Part shown: piece after piece, positions 61,573-64,000 of the stretch
Position numbering within the stretch: the first letter of the stretch is position 1
Layout of the letters: the number at the start of each line of letters is the position of its first letter
Origin: Paraburkholderia sp. BL25I1N1
GTDB lineage: Bacteria > Pseudomonadota > Gammaproteobacteria > Burkholderiales > Burkholderiaceae
Assembly (NCBI RefSeq): GCF_003002025.1
Contig: NZ_PVZB01000033.1
Location: 1 to 64,000 of the forward strand
DNA: 64,000 nt
Reading direction: 5' to 3'
The notes under the pieces: model-generated
The model's input: only the letters and a program-made list of their open reading frames with translations
The model's database searches: none
Told to the model about the DNA's origin: nothing
Made by a program: the position numbers and the translations under genes

Positions 61573-62730
61573 CTAGCCACGCAGCTTAAAGCGTGTCGAT
61601 GTCAGAAGGCTCGCATGCGCATCGTCTATCTGAGCCAAGCCGCGCTCGATCAAACGCGGCTGGAGATAACTGAAGCTTAAGCGTACACGGGCTGCACCGC
61701 ACGGTCCATGGTGCTTTCCTTCGACGAGTTTCACATTGTGCTTCCGGCGCACCTCGCCGACCAATTCGGCGGAATCGATGCCTTCGGCAAGCGAGACCCA
61801 GAACGAAAATCCACCACTCGGAATCTCGTAATCCGGTTTGCAGAATCGGCAGGCCTGTAACAGCCTATGCATTGCGTCACGCTTGCTCCGGTAGTGCGTC
61901 CTTAGGTGTTCGACGTGAGCGTCCAAAGACGACGACTGCAATAAGGCGAGCGCCATATTGCTGACAATGGGACTCACACCTCCATCGCATTTCAGGTGGG
62001 CCAGGCGGTCGACAATTTCCGGCTCGGCCAGCACCCAGCCTACGCGAAGCCCGGGGCCTGAGATTTTGGAGAAGCTATGCACATTGATGATGTTGCCACC
62101 CGCCTGCAGAACCTCGGGTGACGCGCCATCATAGGGCAACTCGCTATAAACCAGGTCCTGCACCAGCCGCACGCCGTTGCGGGACAGCAGAGCCTCCACC
62201 TCGACCATATGCCGGTGTGCAAAGTATCGTCCAGTCGGATTGTGGAACGCCGGAGTGGTGTAGTACAACTTGGCTCGCCCCTTTGCGTGCAGCAATGCTT
62301 GTTCGAGCAGATCGAGGTCGACACCCGAGGAATCCGCACCTACTTGAACCACCGTCGCGCCCGCTATAGAGAAAATGCGCAACGCGCCGAGATAGGACGG
62401 GTCTTCGGTCAGCACGACGTCTCCTGGGTCGATAAAAGCATCGGCGAGCAGTTGCAGGGCTTGTGAAGCGCCGTTCGTCAGAATCACATTGCCACGCGCC
62501 ATCCGGTACCTTTGGCCAAGCTGTCCGCGCAGTTCGGGAAGGCCATAGGCGTCGGTGTACTGTGGTAGGTCGGAGATGCTGACGCCCGTCTCGACGGTAA
62601 GCGGGTCCGGCCATTGCAGGCGGGCGAACGTCAAAGGGTCGGGAAGCCCATAGGCGAAGTTGACTGTGTCCTTGCCTGAGGTGTAGTCGAATACCCCATA
62701 ACTGAGCGAAGTGCGACTGCGCATCGACAT
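61573..62730 (-). CDS. PLP-dependent aminotransferase (fold type I, MocR/AadAT-like)
   Basis: About 385 residues from ATG 62730 (preceded by GATGGAGCCAGTC; an ATG at 62742 is the alternative). Signatures: VNFAYGLPDP, GNVILTNGASQALQLLADAF, YYTTPAFHNPTGRYFAHRHM, and the PLP lysine in HSFSKISGPGLRVGW. It lacks the N-terminal GntR HTH of MocR regulators, so it is an enzyme acting on an amino or keto acid. It starts 19 bases after the MetRS-like stop, so they share an operon. Confidence 0.88.
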   Translation of the reverse strand: MSMRSRTSLSYGVFDYTSGKDTVNFAYGLPDPLTFARLQWPDPLTVETGVSISDLPQYTDAYGLPELRGQLGQRYRMARGNVILTNGASQALQLLADAFIDPGDVVLTEDPSYLGALRIFSIAGATVVQVGADSSGVDLDLLEQALLHAKGRAKLYYTTPAFHNPTGRYFAHRHMVEVEALLSRNGVRLVQDLVYSELPYDGASPEVLQAGGNIINVHSFSKISGPGLRVGWVLAEPEIVDRLAHLKCDGGVSPIVSNMALALLQSSSLDAHVEHLRTHYRSKRDAMHRLLQACRFCKPDYEIPSGGFSFWVSLAEGIDSAELVGEVRRKHNVKLVEGKHHGPCGAARVRLSFSYLQPRLIERGLAQIDDAHASLLTSTRFKLRG

Positions 62731-62748
62731 GACTGGCTCCATCGTTGG

Positions 62749-64000
62749 TTACGCGGCATCGACGGCGCGCTGGAAGCGCGATTGATATTGGCGGATGAAC
62801 GAGTCGGCAATCGGCATTCCGAACGGCGGAAATTCGGCCGTTGCTCTGGGAGGCGTAGCCAACAGCGTGGCGTTTGCGCCGAGTGCCGGTGTCCAATTCT
62901 CGCCAAAGAACACGTTTCCATAGCGTTCGGCCAGCACTGGCATCACGGGATGGAGCATGCTCAGAAAGACGGATACGTGCACCGGCCGCCACGTTTCCGG
63001 GCTCGTGCCGAAGCCCGTCGCGACGAAGTATTCGTCAATCAGATCGAGGGCGTTCCAGAAGCGTACCTGGTCCATCGCGGTGATATAACGTTGGACTATG
63101 TCGTCGTGCGCCGGCGTAAGACCGCTTCCATCGACATGCGCCGAGTGCAGTGAATCGCGGCGGAGGGCGCTTTCCCACGCAAGGATGTGCGAAGCTGACC
63201 GGATCAGTTCGCCGATCTGGAAATCGTTATTGTTGGTGCCGAACGGCTTGGCAATCCGAGCGAGCGCATAGCGCAATACACTCGGGTCGACCTGCCGGGA
63301 TACTTCGTCTGCCCAGAGTGCATGGTCGCGGCTGGTCGAGAATTTCTCGCCCTCCAATTTGTAAAAGTCCTGGATCGAATGATTTGCCGGAAGCGGATAG
63401 CCGCGCGCAAGCAGACTGCCAGTCACGCCGATGGTGTAGTAGAAGCGGTTATCTTGGCCCATGAAAAACAGGAGGCGTGTATCGGGGTCGCGCATCACGG
63501 TGTCGTAGTTGACCCCGTCGCGCGCGCACTGCAGGCGGATCCCCGTCTCGAAACACCAAAGCCCTTCGAACCACGTCATCAACGTTTGTCCCGCAATCTT
63601 CGCGGGTGCTTCAAGTGTCACACCCCGGTCGAAAATGCGCGACATAGGCAGCGGCCGCAATTCGTTACGCAACCATGCACGCGCTTTACGCTGGATCGTT
63701 CGATCCCATTCACTCCCCTTGATCGCATCGTCAAGCATGGCTGCCATGCGAGGGATGTCGAAAACCGCCTGTTCGATGGGGCGAAGCGATAGCGGTTTGC
63801 CGCACGACGTGTGGACTGGCGCTCGCAACTTCGAGTGCTGTTGCGCCAAACCGCAGTTTTCGCACAAGTTGCTGTCGGTGGACGCATCGCACGCGGGGCA
63901 GCGGCCGACGGCAAGCGAATCGGCCACGAACTGGTCACAGTTTTCGCAGTAGAGTTGATGGCCATCACGCACATCAATGTAGCCTGCAGCTTCCAGCTCG
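62749..64000 (-). CDS. methionyl-tRNA synthetase-like protein, 5' end outside window
   Basis: The frame is open to the right edge; the start lies beyond it. Class I aaRS of the MetRS type: a double zinc knuckle (LYCENCDQFVADSLAVGRCP followed by CDASTDSNLCENC), then IEQAVFDIPRMAAML, LLFFMGQDNRFYYTIGVTGS, and EGEKFSTSRDHALW, a variant KMSKS loop (KFSTS). The C-terminal anticodon-binding-like region is present. A second MetRS-like gene next to an aminotransferase suggests a paralogue used for a small molecule or tRNA-dependent amide bond, not the housekeeping enzyme. That reading is inference. Confidence 0.8.
   Translation of the reverse strand, partial: ELEAAGYIDVRDGHQLYCENCDQFVADSLAVGRCPACDASTDSNLCENCGLAQQHSKLRAPVHTSCGKPLSLRPIEQAVFDIPRMAAMLDDAIKGSEWDRTIQRKARAWLRNELRPLPMSRIFDRGVTLEAPAKIAGQTLMTWFEGLWCFETGIRLQCARDGVNYDTVMRDPDTRLLFFMGQDNRFYYTIGVTGSLLARGYPLPANHSIQDFYKLEGEKFSTSRDHALWADEVSRQVDPSVLRYALARIAKPFGTNNNDFQIGELIRSASHILAWESALRRDSLHSAHVDGSGLTPAHDDIVQRYITAMDQVRFWNALDLIDEYFVATGFGTSPETWRPVHVSVFLSMLHPVMPVLAERYGNVFFGENWTPALGANATLLATPPRATAEFPPFGMPIADSFIRQYQSRFQRAVDAA

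Noticed and set aside
1..64000. CRISPR arrays, rRNA and tRNA genes
   Set aside because: No regularly spaced repeats of CRISPR type and no tRNA- or rRNA-like segments were seen by eye; no tRNA is visible at either end of the element as an attachment site.

Overview
The window looks like a high-GC beta-proteobacterium of the Burkholderia / Paraburkholderia / Caballeronia group. The grounds are the protein families (phasin plus PhaB, an ImuA-ImuB-DnaE2 cassette, a KfrA-like regulator, a chromosome-type EPS/LPS regulator next to rmlB), the codon usage and the mix of insertion sequences. The assignment is an inference from family resemblance; there is no rRNA or tRNA here to settle it.

Layout. 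1-3.1 kb: chromosomal-type genes (rmlB running off the left edge, a small membrane protein, a GlxA-type AraC regulator). 3.4-8.9 kb: an insertion-sequence graveyard (IS5, IS3, IS1182 remnants, a 46-bp perfect palindrome) with a few small hypothetical genes. 8.96-49.9 kb: one plasmid-like or integrative mobile element. It opens with a frameshifted tyrosine recombinase and a divergent KfrA-like gene. It closes with plasmid maintenance and transfer genes: ssb, DUF932, ArdB/KlcA antirestriction, a shattered ParB, a TraD-like accessory protein and a TraA/MobQ relaxase-helicase. 50.4-59.7 kb: a second IS graveyard that has truncated an NRAMP transporter, a chromate transporter and phaB, around an intact oleate hydratase and a phasin. 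59.8-64 kb: chromosomal-type genes (triheme cytochrome c peroxidase, PLP aminotransferase, MetRS-like protein running off the right edge).

The cargo of the element is dominated by biological-conflict genes. In order: a SET-domain protein; a HEPN-like protein; a Dcm/EcoRII-type restriction-modification pair; a ubiquitin-like operon (beta-grasp Ubl, ThiF/E1-like adenylyltransferase, DUF6527); a divergent TIGR04255-HTH-zeta toxin operon; a LexA-controlled mutagenesis operon (imuA-imuB-dnaE2) followed by an SRAP (YedK/HMCES) gene; a four-gene overlapping operon of the ABC-three-component / Lamassu type (MBL hydrolase, trypsin-like effector, middle component, SMC-like ATPase with zinc hook); an orphan adenine methyltransferase; and ArdB. 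The defence genes are intact, while the genes for integration and partition (integrase, parB) carry several frameshifts. This suggests an element that is now fixed in its host but still selected for its cargo.

The least-explained signals are the Ubl/E1/DUF6527 operon with five GTGTAA(G/A) repeats in its divergent promoter, the four-gene protease/MBL ABC-3C operon, and a 41-bp inverted repeat that gives ardB and parB nearly identical leader sequences around a shared AT-rich promoter with twin AGGTCTnnnAGACC operators. All database-dependent statements rest on recognition of family motifs and were not searched.
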